From contig JAMYWO010000255.1 of NCBI GenBank assembly GCA_024220525.1, forward strand, positions 1 through 52,457: a DNA stretch of 52,457 nt. The letters are read 5' to 3'. The notes under the pieces were generated by a model. It had not been told where the DNA came from. It did no database searches and saw nothing but the letters and a program-made list of their open reading frames with translations. The DNA comes from Cochliopodium minus (Eukaryota; Discosea; Himatismenida; Cochliopodiidae). Within the stretch, counting starts at the first letter, position 1; every line of letters begins with the position of its first letter. A program made the position numbers and the translations under genes. Positions 12,101-22,972 of the stretch are shown here, piece after piece.

Positions 12101-14110
12101 GGTAAGAGAAAAAATTTTTTTTTTCATATTTTAAATTTGATTTGATATTGTTTTGTTTTTATTATTTATTTTTATATTTTTAAATTTTTGGATTTTCATA
12201 TTTTTATTTTCTAATTCTTACTTAATTTCTTATTTTCATTTTGATTCATCTATTTTATGATTAAATTTGTTCTACATTTTTATGTGTTAAATTTTTTTAT
12301 ATTTGTTATTTTTTTTTTATATTTGTTATTTTTATTCTTAAATTTTTTTTATTTTTATTTTTATTTTTCAACTTTTTTATTTTTTTTTTCTTTTTTAAAA
12401 TTTTCATTCTCAATCGAAAATTTTTTTTTCTTCCATTCAATTTCAAGATTTTGAATACTTATTATTTATTGATTAATTTTTACATTTCAATAGAGAAATC
12501 AAAGAAAATAAAGAAAAAAAAGTTGACGAAATCAAACCCTTCGAAGACGAAGCACCCAAAACAGAAGAAGAACAGCGCAAAACAACCATCAAAGAAGAAG
12601 AAGAAGAAAAGAACAACAACAAAGCAATCTCCGAAGAAGAAAAGGAGAACAGAAAAAAGTATTTGAGATTATTCCTCCAAGAAAAAACTCCTCTCATCGT
12701 GAGATTGTCTTATTTGACCTCTGTCTTCACTTCCCCGACCACTGCTAAGGAGGATTTCCCTGACTCCTTCCTTTTGTCCAGCTGTGGCAGTGTGGATCCT
12801 TCCAGTGGTGGCAATTCTTCGGAGTCTGTCAACATTGGTGGAAACCAAACTGTCTCCATCTCCATAAAAGGAGGGACTGGTAATTTGCTTTTTTATTTTT
12901 TTAGAAACAATCTATTTTATTATTTAATTTTTAATTTTTAATTTATTTTTTTATTTTTTATTTTTGTTTCTATTTTTACTTTATATATTTTGATTTAATT
13001 TTATTTTTTGATCACACAATTTTTGGATTTAAAACAAAATTATTATTTCTGCATTTTATTTTTTATTTTTGATCATTAAATTTTTTTTTCAATTTTATTG
13101 TTAATTTCTAATATTTGATTTATTTTATTTTAATTTTTCATTTTAATTTTTATTTTTTATTTTTCATTTAAATTTTTATTTTTAATTTTAATTTAAATTT
13201 TTTCTTTTAATTATTGTTAAAACTATATTTGAAACAAAATGTTTTTGCAATTATGCAATTTATTTTTTTAAAATTATTGAATTAATTTTTTTTTTTTTAG
13301 TAATTAACTTGGGTAGAATAGTGTATGAAAACGAAAACTTCCATAGTCAAAAATACATTTGGCCAGTTGGTTATCAATGCGTCAGAAAACTCCAAAAACT
13401 CAACGAGCCTCCCACTGTTTTGGCAGACTACCTCTGCGAAATAGTCAACGAAAACGATGCTCCCAAGTTTGTTGTCAGACTTCTTGACGATGAAAAAGTG
13501 AGATGGGAACACAAAACAGGTTCAAAAAAATTTTCAATTTTTTTAATTTTATTTTTACTTTTTTTTCTCTTTAGTTTTTTATTATTTTAAAGTTTTTATC
13601 TTTTAAAAATTTGTATTGTTTATTTTGTAAAATATTGTGTTATTTTTACAATAATTTTTTTTTTATTTTTCTGTTTTTATTTAATTTTATTTTTTTTTTA
13701 AATTGATTTTTTATTTTCCATTTTTTTATTTATCATTTACTTATCTTTTAGCGAGCGGAGTTTGGAACTTAGTTCTCAAGGATATCAAGAAACAATTCAC
13801 CCCAATCAGCGGACCAGAGATGTACTGTTACTCCGACCCCAAAATTCAAAGCCTCATCCAACAGCTCCCCAACGCCGAGAAGTGCACCAAGTACGTCTGG
13901 AAGAACTCTCCTAACTCCACCAAACGTTCCGACAAAGAAACAAAGTCCGACAACCTCAACGAAGACGACAAAGACGATATGGAGGATCTTGATGGCGGAA
14001 ATTTTGATGATAATAAGGGTGATGAGATGGATGAGAAGGATGATGAGAAGGAGGACAAGGAGGATCCCAAGGATATTGACTATAAGGATGAGGACTTCAA
14101 TGATGATTAA
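6133..14110 (+). CDS. CHD-type chromatin remodeller with bromodomain and FYRN/FYRC
   Basis: Eight exons (6133-7203, 7330-7756, 7812-8595, 8659-11476, 11692-12101, 12494-12879, 13301-13519, 13752-14110) join with matching phases into a 2,157-residue protein. Residues 1-357 are Asn/Gln-rich and disordered. Residues about 388-495 are a bromodomain (YFDVIEEPMDLGTV, YNKQNSEIW), which binds acetyl-lysine. An AT-hook GRGRPKK follows, then two chromodomains (about 564-620 and 641-691, WVGLPYTDSTWE). The SNF2 ATPase spans about 733-1190 with ILADEMGLGKT, box II DEAQ, LLLTGTPIQNN and the last motif RAHRIGQ. After it are SANT/SLIDE-like stretches (WWTEAEDKDLLLGSLIHGVG, WAKKDQTTFISSLL, WWKAGQDDLTLLKIIGEHG) as in CHD proteins. 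An acidic Glu-rich linker leads to FYRN (GRIVYENENFHS, YIWPVGYQ) and FYRC (SGVWNLVL), known from MLL-type and JmjC proteins, then an Asp-rich tail. It should slide or evict nucleosomes at acetylated and methylated chromatin. The TTG 27 bases upstream is not used as the start. Confidence 0.93.
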
Positions 14111-14122
14111 TCATGAAGGATG

Positions 14123-14222
14123 NNNNNNNNNNNNNNNNNNNNNNNNNNNNNNNNNNNNNNNNNNNNNNNNNNNNNNNNNNNNNNNNNNNNNNNNNNNNNN
14201 NNNNNNNNNNNNNNNNNNNNNN
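14123..14222. other. Assembly gap (100 N)
   Basis: A run of exactly 100 N, the usual placeholder for a gap of unknown size, lies 12 bases after the CHD stop and 15 bases before the stop of the minus-strand RCC1 gene. The two convergent gene ends may be further apart than drawn, and sequence may be missing. Confidence 0.98.
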
Positions 14223-14237
14223 AATAAAAAATATTTT

Positions 14238-16570
14238 TAAAGAGAAAACTGAATTATGATGTGTTGAATTGGTCTTGGAAGTTTCAAATTTAAGATTTTT
14301 AAAGTCAACAAAAAGAGGAAAACTCTTTCTTTGAACAATTTTCCAAAATACTTGTGTTCAGTAGTGCTCCAAACCTAAAATTTTAAAACAACAAATATTA
14401 TAAAAATAAATTTAAAACAAAAATATTAATATTTTTCAAAAAAAACAAAATATACCAAAGGAATGAAGGGAATTAATTTTAAATGACAATGTTCGAATTT
14501 GCGTGCGATATTCTTTGTTCCCATATCTTCCAATGCCAATTCTCCACTTGAACCTTCACCACAAACGAATATTTCTTTGTTTTCTATCAAAATTGAAATA
14601 AAAAAAATTTTGAATAAAAAAAAAATAATAAATAATATTATAAATAATATAAATAAGAAATAAGAAATAAAAAAAAAAATTACCAAGGAAAAAAAAAGAA
14701 AAATTAAATCCTACTTTGATGTAACGAATTCCAGAAAGAATTCCTTTGGTAAAGGAATTACAATCGTTTGTATTTCCCGTGCAAAGTTGCCCGTCCCAAT
14801 TAGTCCCACATCCATAAACATCTCCATCATCTAAATTACAAAAATATTAAAAAAAATAAAAATAAAAAATAAAAAATGAATAAAAATAAGCAAAAAAAAA
14901 AATATTAAAAAATATTAAAAAATATTTAAAATACCAGTCAAAATCAAAGAAAAGTGAGCTCCAATATGAATAGAAGAAATGTTTTGAAAACTTTGAATGG
15001 TGAATATTTCCTTTTTTTCTTTGTTTGAATGTCCTATTCCTAATTTTCCACCAACATTATTTCCAAAACTTTTCAAAATAGTATTTCCATCATTATTTCC
15101 TAAAAAAAAATTCAAATTATTTCCCATTATTTCCCATAATTTGTTTAATAGATTTCTGTTATATGATTTATATGATTTTTAATTTATCAAATTTTAATCT
15201 TTCAATTAATTAAATTTTTTAAATTAAATTTTTTCAAAATTATGTTTTGATTCATAATTTTCAAATATATTTTATTTTTAATCTGATTATTAATTTATCA
15301 AATTTTTGATTAAAATTTTTGATTTTTTTTAAATTTTTTTATTCGTTAAATATCATATTTTTTACTGGTTAAAATGAAAGAAAATTTGTATCCACATTCA
15401 ACAGCTTCAATGTTTTCATCTTTAAATATTAAAACAGGGGTTTCACATTTTTTCTCTTCTTTAATTCCACATTGTCCTTCTTCATTATTTCCCATCGCCC
15501 AAACTTCTCCATTTTCTTTTATTAAAATAAATTTTTTAAAAAAAACAAAACTTTTAAATAAATAAAAAAATAAAAACAATAAAAATTTGAAATAAAAAAT
15601 AAAAAATAAAAAATAAAAAATATAATATAAAGGAATGAATAATAAAAAAATGAAATTTAAAATAAAATAAATATAAAAGATTTTGATATAAAACTCAAAA
15701 TAATACCTTTAAAAAATAAAATGTGGTCATAACCAGTAGAAAAGTGAAATACATCCTCAATTTCTATCTCCTTTAAATGATTTGAACTTGAGGAACCCAA
15801 AATACCTATCCAATATATCTTCCTGTCAACTAAAAATATTTTTAAAAAATATTAAAAATAAATATTATTTATTAATGAAGAAAAAAATTATAAAAAATCA
15901 AAAAAATTAATAATATTAATAAAAAATTAAAAATAAATATTATTTATTAAAAATAAATTTTCAATATTGTTAAAGAACTAAATACACTTTTGAATAACCA
16001 CAAAATATTCCGAACAACTAATTCTAAGTACATCTGAAAGAATGTGTGTAAAATTTTTAACTTTAAATTCTCCGAGCGTCAATAGGGATCCATAACCTTT
16101 AGATAAATGTTTTTACGAAAAAAATTAAAAAAAAACTAAAAAAAAAAAAATGATCACCACATCCGAATAAATTTCCATTTTCTTTTTTTTTTTTGGAAAA
16201 AATATTTGAACTTTAATTTTTATTAACATTTAATTTTTTTACTTTCCAAAATTAAAGAATTCCTTTGGGAGATAGATATTGACTTTATTTTTTGGTTGTT
16301 CATAACTTTCGTAGGCATGAAAATATACTCTTCATCTGACTCCAATCCACATTGTCCATATTCATTATTGCCAAAAGAATAAACATCTCCATTCTCTTCA
16401 TTTTAAAAAAAAAGATTTAAAATGAATGATTTCCAAAATATTCAAAACGAATTTGAATTTATGTCAGGTTATAAATTAATATCCGCTAATAAAATAATTT
16501 TTTTATTTTATTTTCTACCGGTGACAAAAATATTGTGGGATGCATTTCCTGAATTTGAATTTGATTTCAT
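14238..16570 (-). CDS. RCC1-repeat protein 1
   Basis: Spliced minus-strand gene starting MKSNSNSGNASHNIFVTG at 16570. Its exons carry repeated beta-propeller blades of the RCC1 type: ENGDVYSFGNNEYGQCGLE (about 16395-16340), ENGEVWAMGNNEEGQCG (about 15515-15465), SFGNNVGGKLGIGHSN (about 15075-15020), DDGDVYGCGTNWDGQL (about 14830-14785) and ENKEIFVCGEGSSGELAL (about 14585-14530). Blades are often split by an intron just before the ENGDVYxxGxN strand. The final exon (about 14380-14238) holds VWSTTEHKYFGKLFKER and KLPRPIQHIIIQF, a tail also found in the second RCC1 gene at 29.6 kb. RCC1 propellers act as GTPase exchange factors or as protein-binding platforms; which applies here cannot be told. 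Some blades are degenerate (for example the region near 15720-15830, which lacks the usual Gly pattern), and exon borders are approximate. Confidence 0.8.
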
Positions 16571-16796
16571 TTCTATCTTATAATCTTTTAATTTTAATTG
16601 GGATAATGAAAAAATTGGTCAAATTATGTCTACATTTTGATCAAAATAGAGAAATTAAAAAATTATTTGAGTTATTTTTGATACCCTATCCTATTGGAAT
16701 TTTATTTCGATTATGAGAAACCAAATTTTTTTTTTAATATGAAATATAAAATTGTTTCATAATTTTTTTATTTTGAAAAATATTTTAGCATATCTG

Positions 16797-17345
16797 ATGA
16801 AGATCGATTCCAGACAAAGAAAATGTCAAGGTATCTCTTCAAATTGATTTAAATTTGTAATGATTTCAAATTTAATTTTTCAGTTGGAAGTTTTGATATG
16901 ATGTTCATCACTCCCGAGAAAGATAATGAAAGGTAGATTAATTTTGAAATATTGATAAATATTGAATCAATGAACATTCTTCATTCAATATATTTCAATA
17001 TTCAAAAAAGATTTAAAAATAACTTCATTTCCACAACTTCTAATCACAAAATATTCTTAACTAATAAGAACTTTTACTTCCTATATCCTGAAACAAAGTT
17101 AGGGAAACTTGTCCTTCATTTTCAAAATTACCTTATGAATTTTTTGGAATTTATTGTTTTTTGTGGAACAAAGGAACCTTGCTTGTCGAAAAGGAACCAA
17201 TCACAAAGATTATCAATCTTTACGTTTTGTTCTTTGGTAGCAACGAGGTATCCAGCAAGGAAGAGTATCTTGGAGAGGCAATAAGTTTTCCAAAGTGTAA
17301 CAGACAAATTGAAGGATGGGTACAATTTCTTCATAACAATTGCTG
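16797..17345 (+). CDS. Unresolved short gene, product unknown
   Basis: Three plus-strand pieces join in phase: MKIDSRQRKCQ (16797-16830), VGSFDMMFITPEKDNER (16884-16932) and, after an acceptor near 17009, an open frame containing NKNFYFLYPETKLGKLVLHF. From about 17161 a different plus frame becomes protein-like (NKGTLLVEKEPITKIINLY, then GEAISFPKCNRQIEGW) and ends at 17347. I found no splice pair that links the two. On the minus strand, 17462-17218 is also open for about 80 codons (with IFGVYFNSLGPINNLDEK and VPILQFVCYTLENLLP) but lacks an early start codon. I recognise no family in any reading. Either strand could be the real one, or a sequencing indel may break the frame near 17155. Confidence 0.35.
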
Positions 17346-17639
17346 TTAGTCATTACTTCAATTTTCTCATCTAGATTGTTGATAGGTCCTAAAGAGTTGA
17401 AGTAGACTCCAAATATTCTTTCTGGGGAGGAGGAGAATTTAATGTCAAAATTATCATATTAATCTTTTCATCAAAGAAAAGAAATTGGATTTCTTAGGCA
17501 TTATTTAAATTAATAATCAATTGTCAAATAAAAAGAAAAAATTAAATCAAAAAAAAATAAATGGTCGAAATTTCAGCTGTTTTTAGATATTTTTAAATAA
17601 TAAAAAAAAATCGCTTTCTGTTTAAATTTTAATTAATAA

Positions 17640-19050
17640 ATGTCATTGGTTGGGCATGTTGGACCTGGCACAGGATATGTTTTGATGGGATCTTTCCTAT
17701 TTCTGAGATCCTTGAAGGATATCAAATTTTTGGATAGACTGCATAGCAAATTCAGCCTATTAACTTGTGGAGTTTTCCAAATGGTGGTGGGAATATTATT
17801 TGCCATTGTGGAATACATGTATAAAACCAAAATAAGAGAATATATTGTGAATAAAAATTAATTTATTTTTAAAGAGGTGTATATAAGACAGGATGGAAGG
17901 TAAAAATAATAAAATAAAGCATTATATAACCAAACATCCCAATCAATTATAAAGTGAGGGAAAATAAATATTGAATTCCACAATACATGTGGTCAATATA
18001 ATATACGAAATATTAAATAAATTTCATACTCATTGATTAGGATAGATAGATTACATTTTTGTATATCAAAACTAATTATATTTCTTTCACTGAATTAAAA
18101 AAAAATCTGAGTAAATTAAAAATAGAATAATAAAACTCTTTTATGTTTTTATCAATCTTTCATTAGATTTAATTCCAAATAAAAAATTTTGAAATTATTT
18201 TATTTTTGAATTTTTTTTTTTCTTCTTTTAAATTTGCTTTAAATTTTTTTTCAAATTTATACTTTCACCAACCTTTTTTAAAAAAGCCAACAAGCTCACA
18301 AGATCACTTTACGATGTATCTGCTTTTGTTTTTTATGGGGATCATCGACATCCTCCATAAAAAATACCTCCTAAGAGAAAATTACTGGGCACTATTCAAC
18401 CCAATAGGTAAAAAAAAAAATAATTCAAAAAATAAAATTAATAAAAAAAATGAAATAATTAAAAAATAATATAAAAATGATTTAAAAATTCAAAAAATAA
18501 AATAAAATAAAAAATAATTCAAATAAAAAATAATTAAAAAAATAATTCAAATAAAAAAAAATCAAAAAAAACAAAAATTTAAAAAATAATGTAAAAAAAG
18601 ATTTAAAAATTTGTTAATAAAAAATAAAAAATTAAAATTAAAAAATAATTTTATATATTCGAAAAAAAAAATTTAAAATTTGTTTTAGGTTACATTTTGA
18701 TATCGGTGATATTTTGGGTTCATTTGGATGCCCCTTTTCCTGCTTCCATGCATAGCATTTCAGGTTATATACAGTTTGTTGGGGGGATGTCTTGGGTGAT
18801 ACAAATTATAATCTCAGTTCGAGTCATAAATAAACAGAATCAAAGTAAAAAATAAAATTATAATTAATGATATCAATGATAAATTAAAAAAAAAAAATCA
18901 AGAAATAAAAAAAAATTAATAAAAAATTCAAAAATCAAATTTTAAAAAATAAAAATTGATCAACAAAAATCAAATTTTAAAAAATAAAAAATAAAAATTT
19001 AACGAAACAAAAAATCAAATTTTAAAAAATAAAAAAATAAAAAATAAAAA

Positions 19051-19090
<40 letters not shown>

Positions 19091-19948
19091 AACAATGTAA
19101 TAAAAATAAAAATAAAATAATAAAATAATAAAATAAAATAAAAAAAATCAATAAAATAAAAAAATATAAATTGATAAAAATAAAAAATAAAAAAAAAATA
19201 ATAAAAAATGTAAAAAATTTTAGATAGATCACTAATTACTAATGATGAAGAACAAGGGATAATGATGAAAGAATTCAACGAAGAAAGTGAAAATGAAAGG
19301 AATGATTTAGAAATAAATTATTTGGAAAGTTCTCCTACTAACATAAATGATCAAAACATCTCTTTCCATCCTTTGTTCTTGGAAAGATCTGTCTTCAATA
19401 CTGTATTTCCCACTTTAAGTGGCTTTTGTTTCATTTTAAAGTAATAAAAAATCAAATAAAAATAAAATTAACAAATAAAATCAATCAAAAAATATTAAAT
19501 AAATAAAAATAAATAAAATAAAAAATAAAAAAAATAAAATAAAAAATAATGAATAAAAATAAATACAAATAATTAATTAAAATTAAAAAAATAAAAATAA
19601 ATCCAAAAAAAATAAAATAAAATAAAATAAAATAAAAAATAAAAATATTTTTTGAAAAATAGTGGGTTATGGTGGATTGATATGGGATTTAGACTCTATG
19701 GTAAAAACAAAAAAAAAAATATTAATTTTTATTTTCATTTTTTCTCAAAAGTTTATCATATTAACATCACTGAACACATTTCCCGTTATACTACTCTCTT
19801 ACTCTTGCAATACATTTGCTACCTCATTTTGTCTTTGGCAATCATCTCAGTTCTCTTCAGGTTGATTGACAGAAAACTCTGCAGCAAGTGCAAAAAATGT
19901 CCAAAGAAAAAAATTGATAATCCGTTAAAGAAAAATGAAACTGATTAA
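17640..19948 (+). CDS. TMEM45-like (DUF716) multi-pass membrane protein
   Basis: Seven exons (17640-17818, 17875-17899, 18287-18407, 18689-18844, 19224-19440, 19663-19700, 19752-19948) add up to an exact 310-codon frame. The protein opens MSLVGHVGPGTGYVLMGSFL, the GHxxPG start of the TMEM45/DUF716 family, and has further family-like segments: HFTMYLLLFFMGIIDIL, WVHLDAPFPASMHSISGYIQ and NGLWWIDMGFRLYG. About seven hydrophobic segments alternate with short loops. The 217-base exon encodes an acidic loop (EEQGIMMKEFNEESENE). The tail is basic and Cys-rich (RKLCSKCKKCPKKK), on the cytosolic side by the positive-inside rule. Family members are endomembrane or plasma membrane proteins of poorly known function. 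Exon 2 is a 25-base micro-exon, required to keep the phase. Introns 3 to 5 are A-rich on the coding strand, unlike those of most neighbours. Confidence 0.82.
19051..19083. repeat. (AAT)11 microsatellite
   Basis: Eleven uninterrupted AAT units inside intron 4 of the TMEM45-like gene, within a longer A-rich simple-sequence stretch. It is likely to vary in length between strains. Confidence 0.95.
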
Positions 19949-20029
19949 TTAAAAAAAAATTTATTTAAATCAAATTTTTTATTTTTTTTTTTTGAAATAA
20001 ATAAAATTTTTATTTTTCTTTTTCCTTTT

Positions 20030-21641
20030 TTAAACTTCCAAAAATTTTAAAGTATTCTCGTATATTCTTTCAGAAAGAAACTGGATATCTTCATTTCTAA
20101 CTTTAGACAATACTTCGAGTATCTGTACCAATGTGCAAGGTTCCTTTTAAAAAAAAATTTTTCATAATTTTGATTTTAATTTTCAAATTTCTTTTAATTT
20201 TAATTTTTTGTCACATTTTGTTTTTTTTTTAATTCTAAATTTTAAATTTAATTTTTTTTTTTTTAATTTTTTACATTTCTTGATTTGACCATGAACCCAC
20301 TTTCCCATTTATCAGATTTTTTAGAAGGAAAATTGGTTGTAATGTGTTTGAAAGAGGGATGACTCTGTCTTATCTATGGGTAAATATAATAAAAAATGAT
20401 TTAAAAAAATAAAAATAAAATAAAAAAGAATTCAAATAAATTTTTACGTCGCACCAAGGGGCGTCAGTTTCTATCAACAATTTGTCAACAGGGATTTCTT
20501 TAACAACACTTAAATTATTTTCCGTCTTTAAACTGCAACCATTGATCCCAATATAAAAACCTTAAAATAAAAAATAAAAAAAAAATTAAAAAATATTACA
20601 AAAAAATTTTTTAAATTACAAAAAAAAAAAAATATTACCTAGTTCAATAAATTTTTTTAGTTCTTCGGATGATGAATCGAAAGAATGTATAACTGCATTT
20701 TTGAACTTATTTCTATTTTTTGTCAAAATTTCAATGACGTCACTGGAAGAGTTTCTGTTGTGAATGAAAACTGCAAAAAAATATAAAAAATGTAAAAAAA
20801 AATTAAAAAATTAAAAAATAATTAAATTAATAAATATGAAAAAAATTTTTACGAGGAAGTTTAAATTCATTAACAAGTTCAAATTGTTTCTGAAAATATT
20901 CTAATTGGGTTTCTTTATCGCAAAATTTAAATCTACAAAATTTTCAGATTTTATTTTTTATTTTGTTTATTCAAAAAAAATATAAACCTATCATAATCTA
21001 ACCCAAATTCTCCTATCATTGCAATTTCCTCTTTATTGTTTCTCAAAACTTCTTTCATTTCTTGAATGTACTTGTCTGAGCCTTCTTTCAATTCATTGCA
21101 TCTTGTAGGATGAACTCCAACACTTTTTAAAAATTATGTAAAAATTTTTTCATTTTTATTTTTAAATCTATTTGCAATTTTTTAATTTTTATAAATTAAA
21201 AAAAAAAATTTTATTTACGTTGTTAATAAGGTTGGATATTTCTCATTTTTCATCTTTTTGATGAATTCTATCGATGATTTGGATTCTTCCAAACTCCCGC
21301 TCGTTATTATTATCTTCTGCACTCCATTTTGTTTGGCTCTTAACAATATCTCTTCTATATCATTCGTATGATGAGATTTGCCTCTATAGATGCCTTTGAA
21401 CATATCATCAAGCAAATTTGCACCTAAATCATTTAATGTTATATTAATTTTCTATTTAAATTTATATTGATTGTGCAAAAAGATGATAAGATTGATATCA
21501 AATGATAATGTGAATCAATTGAATCTTAATAGAATTTATCTCAATATTTTTTTTACTATGCTTAATATTTGTATGTTTTATGAAATATATTGAACAAAAT
21601 TTTAAATTACCAATATCTATCAATTTGTATTTGTTGGACAT
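20030..21641 (-). CDS. TatD-family deoxyribonuclease (TATDN1-like)
   Basis: Spliced minus-strand gene. The start at 21641 reads [11 protein letters not shown], then after a short intron [19 protein letters not shown]. Later exons give [86 protein letters not shown], then [19 protein letters not shown] and a stop after ENTLKFLEV. The blocks follow the order of animal TATDN1 along the whole length, including the metal-binding His of GVHP and VHSF, the Glu of GEFGLD and the Asp of ETDAPW. TatD enzymes are metal-dependent 3'-5' exonucleases or endonucleases that act on DNA in repair and in DNA breakdown during cell death. At about 300 residues it has the usual family length. Eight or so short introns interrupt it; exon edges are by eye. 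Confidence 0.9.
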
Positions 21642-21836
21642 TTTTATGGATTAAAAAAGGTGGCTCAGCTAATAAAACAATCAAAGGAAAAATCTTATAA
21701 ATATTTTTTTTATTTATAATTTTCTTGATGTTAAAGGTTTAAAAATGACCAATCCATTTTCATCAATAGCTTTTGTATTTATCAATTCATGATTCTGACA
21801 AATATATTTTCTATAATTTTCACAAATAAATTTCTT

Positions 21837-22136
21837 TCAAAAATCAAATCCTGAAAGATCTCCAAAAGATGCCTTATCATTGACTGATTTATCTTTAGCA
21901 ATTTCTTTATTTGCCTTTACCAATTCTTCTGCTCTCGCATATTTCTTTGGATCTCTTCTCAAGACAAATAATAGGTCCTCTGTCTTGATTCTAGGTTTTG
22001 TGGTGACAGTAGATGCTTCTTTGGTCATCGCTGTAACAAATTGATTGACAAAATCTTCAACCAAAGCTATAGAATCTTTATTAGGTTTTTTATCATCACC
22101 AAATCCATACATCATTTCTTGCAAATCTTTTTGCAT
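21837..22136 (-). CDS. TAF13: TFIID subunit 13 (TAF13)
   Basis: Single uninterrupted 99-codon frame. The N-terminal MMYGFGDDKKPNKDSIALVE, the central TMTKEAS and the later TEDLLFVLRRDPKKYARAEE are the signature of TAF13, the small histone-fold subunit that pairs with TAF11 inside TFIID at RNA polymerase II promoters. Its length is close to the core of known TAF13 proteins, which are short. It is one of only a few intronless genes here. It lies about 195 bases upstream of the TatD gene, on the same strand. Confidence 0.93.
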   Translation of the reverse strand: MQKDLQEMMYGFGDDKKPNKDSIALVEDFVNQFVTAMTKEASTVTTKPRIKTEDLLFVLRRDPKKYARAEELVKANKEIAKDKSVNDKASFGDLSGFDF

Positions 22137-22414
22137 TCTTTAAATGAAGAGGATTATTAACAAAGAGATTTTTTTAATTATAAAGTTTGAAAAGGAGGAT
22201 CTTCTTAAAAAATTTATTTCTCTTCAAACTTTTTGTTTCAAATAAGATTCAACAATAATATGATTTGATATGATTTCTAAATTATGTTTTTTTTTCACAT
22301 TCAAATACTATTTTTTTATATTGGTCCTAATTCTATACTTTATCCAATCCAAATCAATTTAATAGGTATTTGTTTGTTTATAAATATTTTAATATCATTT
22401 TATACAATGAATTT

Positions 22415-22972
22415 TCAAAGTATTTGTTTGATGGTGTTCTTATATAGAATGGGAACATCTATATTTTGTAAATGATGTTGATTGATAGGCAAGAGATAGA
22501 AATGTTGGTAAGCTTTCTCGATGACATTTCTAATCACCTCCTCTTCAACTTTCTCTCTTGCAGTGGAATGATCAAACCATCCAGCATCCATGATTTCTTC
22601 TTCTTGGAGTTTAAGAGGATGATTATTCTTATCGATAACAGCCAGGAATAAGTGAACAGCCTTGTTTACGCGATTTTTATTCCTGTTGATTCTTTTGTTG
22701 GAGAATACGAAATGGAAATCAAGGTTGATGGCATCAATAGGAACATTGATTCCGACTTCTTCAAAGGTTTCACGTATAGCACATTCCAAAAGAGTTTCCC
22801 CTTGATTTATATGTCCTTTTGTTGGTTTCCATTCAAATTTTCTTCCTTGTCCCAAAAGTATCTCTTTGGTATTTTTATCAATAAGAATGAATCCTGCTGA
22901 TATTTCATCTTCCACGTGTTCTTTGTTGATTTCTTCCGATCTAGTATTCAAAGTTAATTTTTTAGTATTCAT
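22415..22972 (-). CDS. Nudix hydrolase, Ap4A-hydrolase-like
   Basis: Intronless 185-codon gene starting MNTKKLTLNTRSEEINK. It carries a complete Nudix box, GHINQGETLLECAIRETFEEVGI in shape (G, E, RE, EE and G all present), preceded by EWKPTKGH. The WxPxKGH lead-in is typical of bis(5'-nucleosyl)-tetraphosphatase (NUDT2-like) enzymes, which split Ap4A. The box glutamates bind the metal. After the box, AGWFDHSTAREKVE matches the usual end of the fold. About 30 N-terminal residues before the first strand (SAGFILIDKNTKEILLG) and a tail after the fold are extra. The substrate is inferred, not proven; a diphosphoinositol-phosphate or mRNA-cap substrate is possible. Confidence 0.88.
   Translation of the reverse strand: MNTKKLTLNTRSEEINKEHVEDEISAGFILIDKNTKEILLGQGRKFEWKPTKGHINQGETLLECAIRETFEEVGINVPIDAINLDFHFVFSNKRINRNKNRVNKAVHLFLAVIDKNNHPLKLQEEEIMDAGWFDHSTAREKVEEEVIRNVIEKAYQHFYLLPINQHHLQNIDVPILYKNTIKQIL

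Noticed and set aside
12451-12666. Plus-strand Lys-rich open frame in the CHD gene
   Set aside because: It is the wrong frame of the exon that codes the Glu-rich linker; the phase-matched frame continues to FYRN.
13846-14070. Minus-strand Ser-rich open frame
   Set aside because: Antisense shadow of the Asp/Glu-rich C-terminal tail of the CHD protein.
18999-19278. Minus-strand Phe/Ile/Leu frames over the microsatellite
   Set aside because: Translation of A/T simple sequence in an intron; only looks like membrane helices.
22652-22900. Plus-strand open frame inside the Nudix gene
   Set aside because: Antisense to a complete Nudix box on the minus strand.
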